From NCBI RefSeq assembly GCF_000231055.2, contig NZ_CM001466.1:285724-349723 (forward strand): a stretch of 64,000 nucleotides of DNA, in the 5' to 3' direction. A model generated the notes under the pieces. It ran no database searches. It worked only from the letters and a program-made list of their open reading frames with translations, and was not told where the DNA came from. The translations under genes were made by a program, and so were the position numbers. Shown piece after piece: positions 50,987 to 61,300 of this stretch (the first letter of the stretch is position 1; the number at the start of each line of letters is the position of its first letter). Origin of the DNA: Saccharomonospora azurea NA-128 (GTDB taxonomy: Bacteria; Actinomycetota; Actinomycetes; Mycobacteriales; Pseudonocardiaceae).

Positions 50987-52201
50987 GTGCGTCGCTCGTA
51001 CAAGTTCCTTCTCCGCCCGACCAGCAAGCAGCAGCAGGCGATGCGGGCGATGCTGGCCGACCACTGCGACCTGTACAACGCCGCGTTGCAGGAACGCCGC
51101 GACGCCTACGCGCACCCGTCGAAGACCAGCGTTCGCTACGGCGACCAGTCCGCACAGCTCAAAGACATCCGAACCGCAGACCCTGACGGACAAGGCCGGT
51201 GGTCGTTCTCGTCGCAGCAGGCGACTCTGCGCCGGTTGAATAAGGCGTTCGAGGCGTTCTTCCGCCGCATCCGCAACGGCGACGAACCCGGATACCCAAG
51301 GTTCAAGGGCAAAGGGCACTTTGACACCGTCGACTTCCCGAAAGACGGCGACGGGTGCCGGTGGAACTCCACCCCGCACGACACCCAGGTCCGCGTGCGC
51401 CTGCAAGGCGTCGGCCACGTCCGCGTGCACCAGCATCGTCCGGTGCAGGGTCGGGTGAAGACGGTCAGCGTCAAGCGCGAGGCGAACCGGTGGTTCGTCG
51501 TCCTGTCCTGCGACGACGTGCCCGCTGAGCCGCTTCCCGCAACCGGCCGGGCCGTCGGCATCGACATGGGTGTCGAACACTTCGCGACCACCAGCGACGG
51601 CGAGCGCTTCGCCAACCCCCGGCACGCCCGACGCGCTGCTGACGAACTCGCCGAAGCGCAGCGCGCGCTGGACGCGTTCCCGAAACGTGTCCGGAAGTCG
51701 CTGCGCACCAAGAAGCACAGACAGTCCGCGCGCAGGGTCGGCAAGCTGCACGCCAAGGTCCGCCGCCAGCGGTTGGACCACCACCACAAGACCGCACTCG
51801 CGCTCGTACGCGCCCACGACGTGATCGCGCACGAAGACCTCAACATCAGCGGCATGACCGCCGCTGCGAAACCGAAAGCAGATTCGGATCAGCCCGGTGT
51901 GTTCCTGCCCAACGGGGCGACGGCTAAGTCCGGTCTGAATCGGTCGATCCTCGACGCGGGTTGGGGGCAGTTCCTCGGGATCCTGGCAGGCAAGGCTGAA
52001 AGCGCCGGTCGCCACGTGATCCGGGTAGACGCCCGCAACACCTCCCGCACGTGTGCCGAATGCGGGCACGTCGCCAAGGAGAACCGCGTTAGTCAAGCCG
52101 AGTTCGTCTGCGGACGCTGCGGGCACGCAGCGAACGCCGACGTCAACGCGGCGATCAACATCGCAACCAGGGCCGGGCTGGCCCTCTCCGACGCTGCTTG
52201 A
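50987..52201 (+). CDS. tnpB: RNA-guided endonuclease TnpB
   Basis: A 404-residue TnpB, the IS-borne ancestor of Cas12. It has an N-terminal WED/REC-like region (RRSYKFLLRPTSKQQQAMRAM ... EPGYPRFKGKG), RuvC I Asp in RAVGIDMGVEHF, RuvC II Glu in VIAHEDLNISGM, a zinc ribbon SRTCAECGHVAKENR...FVCGRCGHAANAD and RuvC III Asp in NADVNAAINIA. All catalytic residues and all four zinc Cys are present. TnpB uses a guide RNA made from the element's right end to cut the empty donor site, helping the element persist. Confidence 0.94.
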   Translation: MRRSYKFLLRPTSKQQQAMRAMLADHCDLYNAALQERRDAYAHPSKTSVRYGDQSAQLKDIRTADPDGQGRWSFSSQQATLRRLNKAFEAFFRRIRNGDEPGYPRFKGKGHFDTVDFPKDGDGCRWNSTPHDTQVRVRLQGVGHVRVHQHRPVQGRVKTVSVKREANRWFVVLSCDDVPAEPLPATGRAVGIDMGVEHFATTSDGERFANPRHARRAADELAEAQRALDAFPKRVRKSLRTKKHRQSARRVGKLHAKVRRQRLDHHHKTALALVRAHDVIAHEDLNISGMTAAAKPKADSDQPGVFLPNGATAKSGLNRSILDAGWGQFLGILAGKAESAGRHVIRVDARNTSRTCAECGHVAKENRVSQAEFVCGRCGHAANADVNAAINIATRAGLALSDAA

Positions 52202-52262
52202 GCAGCACCGGAGGAAGCCCGCCGCTTTAGCGGTGGGTGGAGTCACCCCGATGGCACTGGGC
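52100..52262 (+). ncRNA. Predicted TnpB guide RNA (omega/reRNA), approximate extent
   Basis: In this family the guide RNA scaffold overlaps the end of tnpB and the right end, and the guide is the first 16-20 bases of flanking DNA. The right-end hairpin (52218-52237) followed by the border at 52246 fits that layout, so the guide would be the ddl sequence starting at 52247 (CCCGATGGCACTGGGC). Extent is estimated from related elements, not observed. Confidence 0.35.
52218..52237 (+). repeat. Right-end subterminal hairpin of the IS element
   Basis: CCCGCCGC and GCGGTGGG form an imperfect stem around TTTA, matching the left-end hairpin. It lies 9 bp inside the right border and 16 bp after the tnpB stop. 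It serves both transposition and the 3' fold of the TnpB guide RNA. Confidence 0.65.
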
Positions 52263-52657
52263 AGGATGCCGTTGCCGACGAACGGCAGGCCGAAGAACTC
52301 CAGCAGTGATTGCAGACTTCCGTCCTCGCCGTACCTGCCGTGAAGCGCGGGGAAGACGACGTCGACGTCGGCGAGCCGGTCGAACGCCTGAGGGATGCCG
52401 TGGAGGGCGGCCACCTTCGCGGAGCCGAACGTCTCGCTGAAGTCGGCGAGCGCACGCGCACCGTCGGTGCGGAGTGCTTCGGGAGCGTCGACGCCCACGA
52501 TCCAGGTCCCGTCGGTCTCGATCTTGACAGGCACCACCTCGTAGCGGGTGCGGTCGAGATGAGACAGGATGCTCGCCGCGGACGCGCAGGACACGTCGTG
52601 CTCGCTGTTCCTGCCACCGAACACGACGGCGACGCGAACTTTCCCTCTGTCAGACAA
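52247..52657 (-). pseudogene. ddl: D-alanine--D-alanine ligase, 5' part (split by IS element)
   Basis: This encodes the first 137 residues of Ddl: KVRVAVVFGGRNSEHDVSCA (the N-terminal D-Ala site motif), SILSHLDRTRYEVVPVKI, DVVFPALHGRYGEDGSLQSL and FFGLPFVGNGILPSAIG. TTG 52657 is the start, with GAGGGGAA 6-7 bases upstream; it begins inside the last codons of alr (overlap of 8 bp), so the two were translationally coupled. After Gly137 the frame runs into the IS element and continues with unrelated codons. The remainder is at 49756-50433. Confidence 0.9.
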
Positions 52658-53882
52658 CGGTGTTCCCCTCAGTGCTGGTGTGGGCTGCTGCTCCGCCGAG
52701 GTAGCGGCGCGGCACCCGATCGCCGATGCCCGTGAAGATCTCGTGGGGCAGCGTGCGCGCCCACTGCGCCCACTCGTCCACGGTCGGTCCTCCGTGCTGT
52801 TCCGGAGCGAGCAGCACCACGTCGTCACCCGGCTGCGCGGCGAGCGCACCGAGGTCGACGACGAACTGGTCCATCGCGATCCGCCCGGCGATGGGACGGC
52901 GCCGGCCTCCGATACGCACCTGTGCCCGACCGCCGGCCAACCGTGGCACGCCGTCCGCGTAGCCGAGCGGAACGAGGGCGAGACGGCCGTCGCGCGGCGT
53001 GGCGTAGTCGTGCCCGTAGGACACGCCGGTGCCCGCGGGCACGTCCTTGACCAGCAGGATGTGCCCGCGCAGCGTCAACGCCGCCCGCAGTCCGAACCTC
53101 CGCCCGGCCACGGGCTCCACGCCGTAGAGCCCGATGCCGGGACGGACGAGCTCGTAGGCCGATCGGGGCGAGTTCAGCGCGGCCGCGGAGTTCGCCACAT
53201 GGCGCAGCTCGGGGTCGAGACCGGCCTCGCGCGCGAACGCCACCGCGTGATCGAAGCGTGCGAGCTGCGCGGACGTGTGGGCGGAGTCGGGATCGTCGGC
53301 GCTGATCAGGTGGGACCAGACACCGCGCACCCGCACCAGCCCGTGCCGTTCCAGGTTCCTCGCGGCCCGCACCAGCGCGGGCCACTGCCGCTCCGGGGCG
53401 CCACCCCTGCTCAGGCCGGTGTCGAGTTTCAAATGGACGCTCGCGGTCCGGCCGAGATCGGCGGCGCAGGCGGCGATCGCGTTCACGTGCGCGACCGACG
53501 ACACCGACAGATCGACGTCCGCGCGGATGGGGCTGCGGAAGTCCGTACCCACGCCGTGCAACCAGCTCAACACCGGCGCCGTGATACCGGCAGCGCGGAG
53601 TCGGAGGGCCTCCTGCGCGGTCGCGACGCCGAGCCAGCTCGCCCCGTGCGCGAGCACCGTCCGGGCGACCTCGATCATGCCGTGTCCGAACGCGTCGGCC
53701 TTCACCACAGCCATGACGGCGGCCGGACCGCTGCGGTGGGCGATCAACTCGGCGTTGTGCGCGATGGCGTCGAGATCGACGATCGCTTCGGACATCGGAC
53801 GATTCCGCCCAGTCGATGCCGCGGCGGCCGACGTTCGGGACGCCACACGCGGCGGGCTCTGCATCACCACCTGAGCCAGCAT
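52650..53882 (-). CDS. alr: Alanine racemase
   Basis: PLP-dependent alanine racemase making D-alanine for peptidoglycan. About 410 residues: IVDLDAIAHNAELI, the PLP lysine in AVVKADAFGHGMIE, LKLDTGLSRGG, GVWSHLISADDPDS, RPGIGLYGVEPV, catalytic Tyr in GTGVSYGHDYATP and GRIAMDQFVVDLG. The first 31 residues before MSEAIVDLD are variable, so ATG 53789 (M of MSEAIV) is also a possible start; ATG 53882 is the longest ATG form. It is upstream of and coupled to ddl. As the only intact member of this D-Ala pair it may still be expressed. Confidence 0.92.
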   Translation of the reverse strand: MLAQVVMQSPPRVASRTSAAAASTGRNRPMSEAIVDLDAIAHNAELIAHRSGPAAVMAVVKADAFGHGMIEVARTVLAHGASWLGVATAQEALRLRAAGITAPVLSWLHGVGTDFRSPIRADVDLSVSSVAHVNAIAACAADLGRTASVHLKLDTGLSRGGAPERQWPALVRAARNLERHGLVRVRGVWSHLISADDPDSAHTSAQLARFDHAVAFAREAGLDPELRHVANSAAALNSPRSAYELVRPGIGLYGVEPVAGRRFGLRAALTLRGHILLVKDVPAGTGVSYGHDYATPRDGRLALVPLGYADGVPRLAGGRAQVRIGGRRRPIAGRIAMDQFVVDLGALAAQPGDDVVLLAPEQHGGPTVDEWAQWARTLPHEIFTGIGDRVPRRYLGGAAAHTSTEGNTVV

Positions 53883-54014
53883 GATCAAGCGATGTCCCGG
53901 CTGCGTCCGGACTGTGTCATGGTCGTGTCACGACCGCGGCCGGGGCTCGCCTTGTCGCACAGTTGTGACACGCGGAGGGCAACACGCGAACATCCGCCGC
54001 CGACGGTGGGTGTC

Positions 54015-54599
54015 ATGAACGAATCACGGATGCGGCGCTGCCGAGACCGGGTGTTCGCGATGGTCACCGTTTCCCTCGCGGTGCTGCTGTTGCCGGTGGC
54101 GTTCCTGTCCCGCCCAGGACGTGCCCGCGAGCTGGCGTGCGCCTGGGCCCTGCGTCTGCGGTTCCCGGCGGAGGATCTGACCGGCCTGACTCCCGGCGCC
54201 AGGGCGGCGTTCGACTCCGCCCGCACCGATGCGCTGTGGCGTCACGGTCGACTCCTCGGCCTCACCTCCGGGCACCGCGAGCCGTCCGTTCAGCAGAGGC
54301 TGTTCGACGAGGAGGTGCGCAGGTCCGGCTCAGCCGCGTCGGCGCGGCTGCTCGTCCTCCCACCAGGGGAGTCCAGTCACGTCAAGGGCGTCGCGCTCGA
54401 CGTCCGGCCGAAACAGGGGGCGCGATGGCTGGAAGAACACGGTGCCCGCTACGACCTCTACCGCACCTACGACAACGAGTGGTGGCATTTCGAGCACCGG
54501 CCCGGGGGCGTGCCGCCGAGGCGGCTGCCCTACCCGGGCGCGATTCTCGATCAGGACACCGTCCCCCTGCGAACGAACGGTGTTCGGCTCGCGCGCTAG
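54015..54599 (+). CDS. VanY-like D-alanyl-D-alanine carboxypeptidase (M15B)
   Basis: A 194-residue membrane-anchored zinc peptidase with an N-terminal membrane segment (VFAMVTVSLAVLLLPVAFL). The M15 motif SxHxxGxAxD reads SSHVKGVALDV and the second zinc motif is NEWWHFEHRPGG. LTSGHREPSVQQRLFDEEV is the usual entry helix. It trims the terminal D-Ala of peptidoglycan stem peptides outside the membrane. It is divergent from alr-ddl with 132 bp between, giving a D-Ala metabolism cluster. ATG 54015 has GGTGGG upstream. Confidence 0.88.
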   Translation: MNESRMRRCRDRVFAMVTVSLAVLLLPVAFLSRPGRARELACAWALRLRFPAEDLTGLTPGARAAFDSARTDALWRHGRLLGLTSGHREPSVQQRLFDEEVRRSGSAASARLLVLPPGESSHVKGVALDVRPKQGARWLEEHGARYDLYRTYDNEWWHFEHRPGGVPPRRLPYPGAILDQDTVPLRTNGVRLAR

Positions 54600-55379
54600 C
54601 ACGAGCTGGGAAGGCGGTCGTGGACAGCCGTGCGGACTCCGCTCACGCAGCCCCCGGATCGAGGTGGGCTTGGAGGTCGGACGTGCTGAACGACCCACTG
54701 GTGTTCGGCCTGACCAGCAGCAGCACGGCGGACGTGAGCATTCAGCATGGCGACCAGCCACGGCGGACCGTCCACGTGTCACGCGACGCCGGTGGTGACG
54801 GTGAAATCGAGGGACAGGGTCGTGCCGAAGCCCTGCCGGGACAGGACGATGTCGTCGACCGGCTCGGTGCCACCGGCATTGTCGGCCACCATGGCGCTCC
54901 CCAATTCGGTCGTGGCCTGGCTGCAGGGAAAGCACAGCGCCGCTGGCGGGCGTGGGCAGTGCCGACGGCCAACCCGGAGGGGGATCCGTGTGCTCGGTGC
55001 CCGCGCTGGTCGCAGATACCGACCACGAGCGAAGAATCGCGCGGGTGAGTAAGCGGGATTGAGAACGTTGCGTCACCTCGCGCTCCTCCCGCGAAGGCGA
55101 TGATCACGTGGAGTCGCTTGTGTGTCTGGGTCGGAGGTTCTCTGTCCCTCGTCCGGAGTCTTGTCCTTCGCGCGGGTGTTGCTCTCCGTCGCGTTCTATC
55201 TCGACTGCGCATCGGTGCCGTGACGCTTCAGTGCATCGTGATCACCGTCTCTTGTGTGCGGTAGATGCCGTGATTACTTTTCCGAGCGTTTTGGCTCGTT
55301 TGTCGGGCACCGGGTGATCACGTCGGCGGGAAACCAAGCCTGGCGGTCCCCTGCGCTCGTTGCTGTCAGGGGGTTTCGC
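54600..55379. other. 780-bp stretch without a confident gene
   Basis: No frame here has coding character throughout. On the minus strand, about 54780-54890 reads ELGSAMVADNAGG and DDIVLSRQGFGTTLSLDFTV up to a TGA, and a neighbouring frame upstream reads PPPGWPSALPTPASGAVLSL; together they may be the wreck of a gene. Three TGATCA-centred palindromes occur at 55101, 55239 and 55315. The last 120 bp before the RHS gene are relatively AT-rich (TTACTTTTCC, CGTTTTGGCTCGTTTG) and probably hold its promoter. Confidence 0.5.
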
Positions 55380-58300
55380 ATGGTTCGCCGATCGGTGTCC
55401 GCTGCGCTGCGCTTGTTGACCGTGTTCGTGGTCATCGTGGTCGCGGCCGGGCTGGTCGTCGCGTTGCCGTGGAGTAACGGGATCGGGGCGGCTGAGGGGC
55501 AACTTCCCGAGCAGGAATGGGGATCGGCGGAGGGACACAGCCACGCGGTGTCCGCCGAGTCCACAAGGTCGACCGTCGAGGTCGGTGAGCACGCATCACA
55601 ACCTGCCGACGGCGTAGCCCCCGATCAACGGGACCCAGAACACGGCCTCACCGCCGCGCCGCTTCGCGAAACCACTGTGGAGGTGCGCGAAGCCGATGTG
55701 CCGGGAGATCCCGAAGGCTTCGATCCGGCCACGAGCCGACTGCTGGTCGAGGAAAGTAAGCCCGACCTGCAGGTCTTCGCGAACGCCGACGGTACCCGAA
55801 CGCTTCGCGCCTATGAGGGAAGGCAGTTCTACCGCACTACGGGCGGCTGGACCAAAATCGACACCACCCTTGTTTCGGACGAGAGCGGCTGGCGCACCCG
55901 TGCCGACTCGGACGTGAAGCGTTTCGCCGCCTCCGCGGGAGCCGATGCGCTCGCGACCGTGGAACTCGACGGGCATTCGTTCGGATTCGGGGTCGCGGAC
56001 GCCGACCCGGTCCGCGGCGAGGTCGAGGGCAGTGAGGTCGTGTATGCCGAGATCCGACCGGATGCGGACCTCCACGTCGAGGCGACTCCGGCAGGAGCGA
56101 AGGAAGCCATCGTCCTCAAATCACCGGACGCCCCCACGGTCTGGGACTTCCCTCTGCACCTCGATGGCTTGAACGCTGAAATCGACGACGGGGCCGTGGT
56201 GTTGCGAGCCGCGGACGGCACCGTGCAGGGTGTGATCCCGCCGGGCTTCATGGAGGACGCGAACGTCGATCCGAACATCGGCGAGGGCGCTCGATCACGA
56301 GACGTCTCCTACGAACTCGTGGAAGATGCGGACGGGACGATTCTGCGCGTCCGAGTCGACGAGGATTGGTTGGCGGACCCCGAACGGGTTTTCCCGGTCG
56401 TGGTGGATCCGACTGTGTCGAAGAACGCGAACGGTTCCACCTACGTGATGTCGGGCTTCGATGCCGACTATTCGGGCGATCCGCTTCTGAGCGTGGGGAC
56501 GTACAACGGCGGTGGAAACGTCGCGGCGGCCTACCTCAAGTTCGACTCCATCTCCTCGCAGCTGTCAGGGCACTACGTGCTGGGCGCGAAACTGCGTATG
56601 TACTCGGCCTGGTCGTACTCGTGTGACGCTCGCAAGGTGACGGTTCATCCGGTCACACAGTCCTGGTCGGTCAGCGGTAAGAAGTCGTATCCCGGGCCCT
56701 CGTACGGTTCCTCGATCGCCGAGAAGTCCTTCGCGTATGGCCACAGTTCCGCCTGCTCCTCTCGGTGGGTCACGATCGATCTCGGTGAGAAGGGCCGCGA
56801 TCTGCTGCACGGGTGGACGCACGGGAAGCCGAACCATGGTCTCGCCGTCCGCGCTTCCACCACGGATTCGAAGGCGTGGAAGAAGTTCGCGAGCGTCGCT
56901 TCCGCCAATGCGCCTTACCTGGAGGTGACCTCCACCCCGTATTGGGCGACGTACCAGGTGGGAGACCTGATCTCGCCGGTGAGCACCACAGACGACGGCA
57001 TCATGCGCGTGACTGTGAAGAACGCGGGCAAGGACACGTGGACACCCACGAACGGTTACGAGCTCGGTTACCGCATCTGGGACGCCGAGGGCAACGAACT
57101 GCCGTACAACGAGTGGGCGGCGTGGACCACCATGCCCCGCAACGTGGCCCCGGGCCAGTCTGTCACCGTCGATGCGCGCGTCAAGGCGCTACCGCCGGGC
57201 ACGTACTCGGTGCACTGGGACATGGGACTTCGGGGAAAGACACGCTTCTCCTGGCACGACGTGCCGATGTCGAAGCGCGTCGTCTTCTCCGTACCCAACC
57301 AGACTCCGATGATCGAGTCGGCGTCACCTCCGAGCAACTTCAACGCGACCACCCTCACACCGACCTTGGCTGTGAAGGGTCGGGATCGTGACAACCATCC
57401 CGGTAAGGACCTCCGGTACAACTTCAAGATCTGTACCGACTCCGGTGCCGACTGCACGGAGTCGGGTTGGCAGAGCACGCCGCGTTGGACGGTGCCGGAA
57501 GGCACACTGGAGTGGAGCGAGACCTACGTCTGGCACGGTCAGATCAGCGACACCGAGGATCCGAGCCCGTGGACGCTTCCGACCTACCTGTCGACGCGCG
57601 TCCCGCAGCCCGCGATCACCAGCCATCTCGCCTCGACCAACGGTGTCGATCCTGGTGTGGGCAACTATTCGACCCAGGTCACGGATGCCGTCCTGTCGGT
57701 GCCCGGGCCGGAACTGTCGGTGACGCGAACCTATAACAGCCTGGATCCGAGGGAAGAGCTCGCGTTCGGGTCGGGATGGGCGACCCGTTGGGACACGCGG
57801 GTGCGGTCCGAGGAGGGCACGGACGTCGTGCTGCTCACCTACCCCGACGGGAGGCAGGCACGGTTCGGTCGGAACTCGGACGGAAGCTACGCCGCGCCAC
57901 CGGGGCAGGGCCTCAGCCTCGTGTCCGAGGAGGACGGTTGGCTGCTCCGGTTCAAGAACGGGGACAGGTACTCCTTCGACGCGGACGGCAGGATCGTCTC
58001 GATCACCGATGCGGCCGGGCACGTCCAGGAGACGACCTACAGGGCAGATGGCACCCTGGAAAGGGCCACCGACGTCGCGTCAGGTCGCGCACTGCACTTC
58101 ACTTGGGCCGATGGTCATGTGGTCGAGGTGCGGACCGAACCGGCCTCCTCGTCGACGTGGACGTACACCTACGACGGCGACCGTCTCGTGTCCGTGTGTG
58201 ACCCCACGGACGCCTGCACGCGTTACGACTACGGCAGCGGTTCGCACTACCCGACGGTGGTTCAGGACGCGAACCCGCACGCCTACTGGCGCCTGACCGA

Positions 58301-61300
58301 AACCGAGGGCCCCACCCTTGGCAGCGAGGTTCCCGGATTTTGGGGAAGCCTCGACGGTACTGCCAGGGGAGTCGGATTGGGCCGGGAGGCCGGGCCATTG
58401 GCCGGTACCTCGGCGACAGCAGCGGTGTTCGACGGATCCACCAGCTACGTTCAGCTTCCGGACGATCTGGTGCGCAACTCCGCCTACGCCTCGGTGGAGC
58501 TGTGGTTCAAGACGACCTCCACCACGGGTGGTGTGCTGTTCTCGACGAGCCACAACACGCCGGACGAGGTCGACCCGAAGGGGTCGATGCCGGTTCTGTA
58601 CGTGGGTACCGACGGCAAGCTGCACGGTCATTTCTGGAACAACCAGACCGAAGGCATGGTCAGTGCCGGTGCGGTGAACGACGGTCTGTGGCACCACGTC
58701 GTGCTCACGGGCGCCTTCGACACCCAGACCCTCTATCTCGACGGCACGGCGGTCGGCTCGCTGGCCGGCGAGCTCGTCAACATGGACCCGCACAACTTCC
58801 TCGGTGTGGGGGCGGTCGACGACCGCGCTTGGCCCGCCAAGCCATCAGGGCCGTGGAGTTACTTCGACGGAGTCATCGCAGAAGCGGCGTTCTACCAACA
58901 CCCGCTCGATCCCGTCGTGGTGGCCGAGCACTACGCCGCCGACACCGCCTCCGATCGCCTCACGAAGACCACCCGCCCTTCCGGCGCGGTCGAGGCTGAA
59001 CTGACGTACCACGAGATCGCCGACCGCGTCACCACCTACGTCGACGACAATGGCGGCACCCGGACCTACGGCACGCCCACCGTCGAAGGCGACGGTTTCC
59101 GGTACGCCTCGGCAGTGCGGGATTCAACGCCCGCCAGTTACTGGCGGATGTCCGAGACCGAAGGCAGTGACGCACGGTCGAATTCGAACATGCGACGGGG
59201 CGCCTACCACCGAGGCAGTGGTGGGCGAGGTGCTGGCCCCTTCCCGAACAGCTTCTCACGGACATTCGACGGGACCGACAGCTATGTGCAGCTGCCCGAC
59301 GACACCCTTCATGGCGCTCGTCGGCTCTCGGTGGAGTTGTGGTTCAAGACGACCTCGGACAACGGCGGGGTGTTGCTCTCCATCGCGGATCACCAGCCCG
59401 GTGAACCGTCGTCGGGTGGGTCGATGCCGGTGCTGTACGTGGGCACGGACGGCAAGCTCCACGGGCACTTCTGGCAGGGAAGCGTCGCTGGAATCGAGAG
59501 CACGGACACCGTCAACGACGGCGAGTGGCACCATGCGGTGCTCACCGGCAACGTTGACACCCAGACGCTCTATCTCGACGGGAGCCCGATCGGTTCGCTC
59601 TCCGGAACGATCTCGAACCATCGGACGCATACCTTCGTCGGCACCGGTTGGACACCGAACCACTCCTGGCCTGCGATCGGCAGCCGCGATTGGGCTCATT
59701 TCGACGGGTCGATCGCCCAGGTGGCGGTGTACCACCACGCGATGGACCCCGAGCGGGTCGCTGCTCACCACTCCGTACAAGCTGACCGCGCCACCTACGT
59801 CGATGCTGTGCGCGCCAGTCGGCCACACAGCCGATGGGGACTGGAAGACGGCGACACAGCCCGGCATGCCGAAGCCGATGCGGCGACGATGGTCGGCACC
59901 TATCACAACGTGTCGCTCGGCGCCGACCCGGTGATGCGCGGCGGGCACGCCGCAGACTTCGACGGAATCTCGAGCTATCTGAGCCTGCCTGACAACGAAA
60001 TCCACGGTCGGCAACGTCTCGCGGTGGAGTTGTGGTTCAAGACGACGTCGGCCGACGGTGGTGTGCTCTTCTCGATCGCTGATCACCGACCCGGGGCGGC
60101 GACGTCCGGCGGCTCCATGCCGGTCCTCTATGTGGGCACGGACGGCAAACTCTACGGACACTTCTGGAACAACTCGGTCAAGGGAATCGTCTCCACCGAG
60201 TCGGTCAACGACGGCGAATGGCACCATGCCGTGCTCTCGGCCGACCGCACACGCCAGTGGCTTTACCTCGACGGCAACCTGGTCGATCACCAGGACGGCG
60301 AGATCCTGAACTACCGGGCACACGCGTTCGTCGGTACCGGATGGACAGCCAACCTCCCCTGGCCCAACATCGGGGAGCGCGACTGGGCCTACTTCGACGG
60401 GTCGATCGGCGAAGTGGCTGTCTACCAGCGGCCGCTGGATTCGGCGAGCATCGCCGCGCATTACTCGGCCAGCACTGCCTCCACCAAGGTGCTGACCACC
60501 GATCCGGCCGGCCAGGAAACGGTCTACAGCTACGACCCCACCCGTGGGGGGCGAATCGTGTCCGTCACGCTGCAGGACGCGGGCACGACGCTGTACGAGT
60601 ACGACAAGGGCGGGTTCCTCCGTCGGGTCGTGGACGAGAACGGTCACGCGACCACCTACGTCAACGACGAACGAGGAAACCGTTTGTCGACGACACGCTG
60701 CCGCGACGGCGGCAGCGAAGCCTGCTACACCAGTTACCGGGAATACTTCGTCAATCCCGACGACCCCGTGGATCCCCGTAACGACAGCGTCACGTTCGCT
60801 CGGGATGCCCGGTCGACCTCAGAATCCGACGATCGGTATGCCACCCGGTACGTCCTCCACGGCAACGGGCTTGTCTCGTCGGTGCGGGAACCGGGTGCCA
60901 CCGGAGGTCTGCAGCGCACGACCACCCACACCTACACCGACGGATCGGAGCCCGCTGTCGGGGGCGGCACCCAGCCTGCCTGGTTGCTCGAAACCACCAC
61001 CGATCCGGCGGGCAACGTCACCCGCTACGCCTACACCAGCGCCGGTGACCTCGCACGGGTCACCGACCCCGCGGGCATGGTCACCGAGTACACCCACGAC
61101 GAACTCGGTCGGGTGATGACGGAGTCCGTCAGCTCGGCAGCGTTGCCGGAAGGCTCGGCGACCACGACCTACCGCTACGACGGCGCATCGCGGGTGGTGG
61201 AGCAGACCGATCCTGCCACCACGAACGCCGTGACCGGCGTCGAACACCAGCAGCGCACCACGAACGTCTACAACCCGGACGGCACGCTGGCGTCCACGAC

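Larger units (their letters stand above)
50434..52246 (+). mobile_element. IS200/IS605-family insertion sequence carrying tnpA and tnpB, inserted in ddl
   Basis: The element contains a Y1 transposase (tnpA) and a full tnpB. Both ends have subterminal imperfect hairpins with the same TTTA loop: CCCGCTGC-TTTA-GCTGCGGG at 50453-50472 on the left and CCCGCCGC-TTTA-GCGGTGGG at 52218-52237 on the right. The element has no terminal inverted repeats and no target duplication, as expected for this family. Removing 1813 bp (50434-52246) joins ddl as ...SAIG-MDKEYT... and gives a 1089-bp frame (362 residues plus stop), which fixes the borders to within one C. Confidence 0.88.

Noticed and set aside
50434-52246. 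Composite transposon or CRISPR-Cas12 locus
   Set aside because: Only tnpA and tnpB with subterminal hairpins are present; no cas genes, no repeat-spacer array and no passenger gene.
49756-52657. Two separate short ATP-grasp genes
   Set aside because: The halves join perfectly to one 362-residue Ddl when the IS element is removed, so they are one interrupted gene.
58250-60470. CRISPR-like direct repeats
   Set aside because: The repeats are about 680 bp, in frame, and encode laminin-G-like protein modules.
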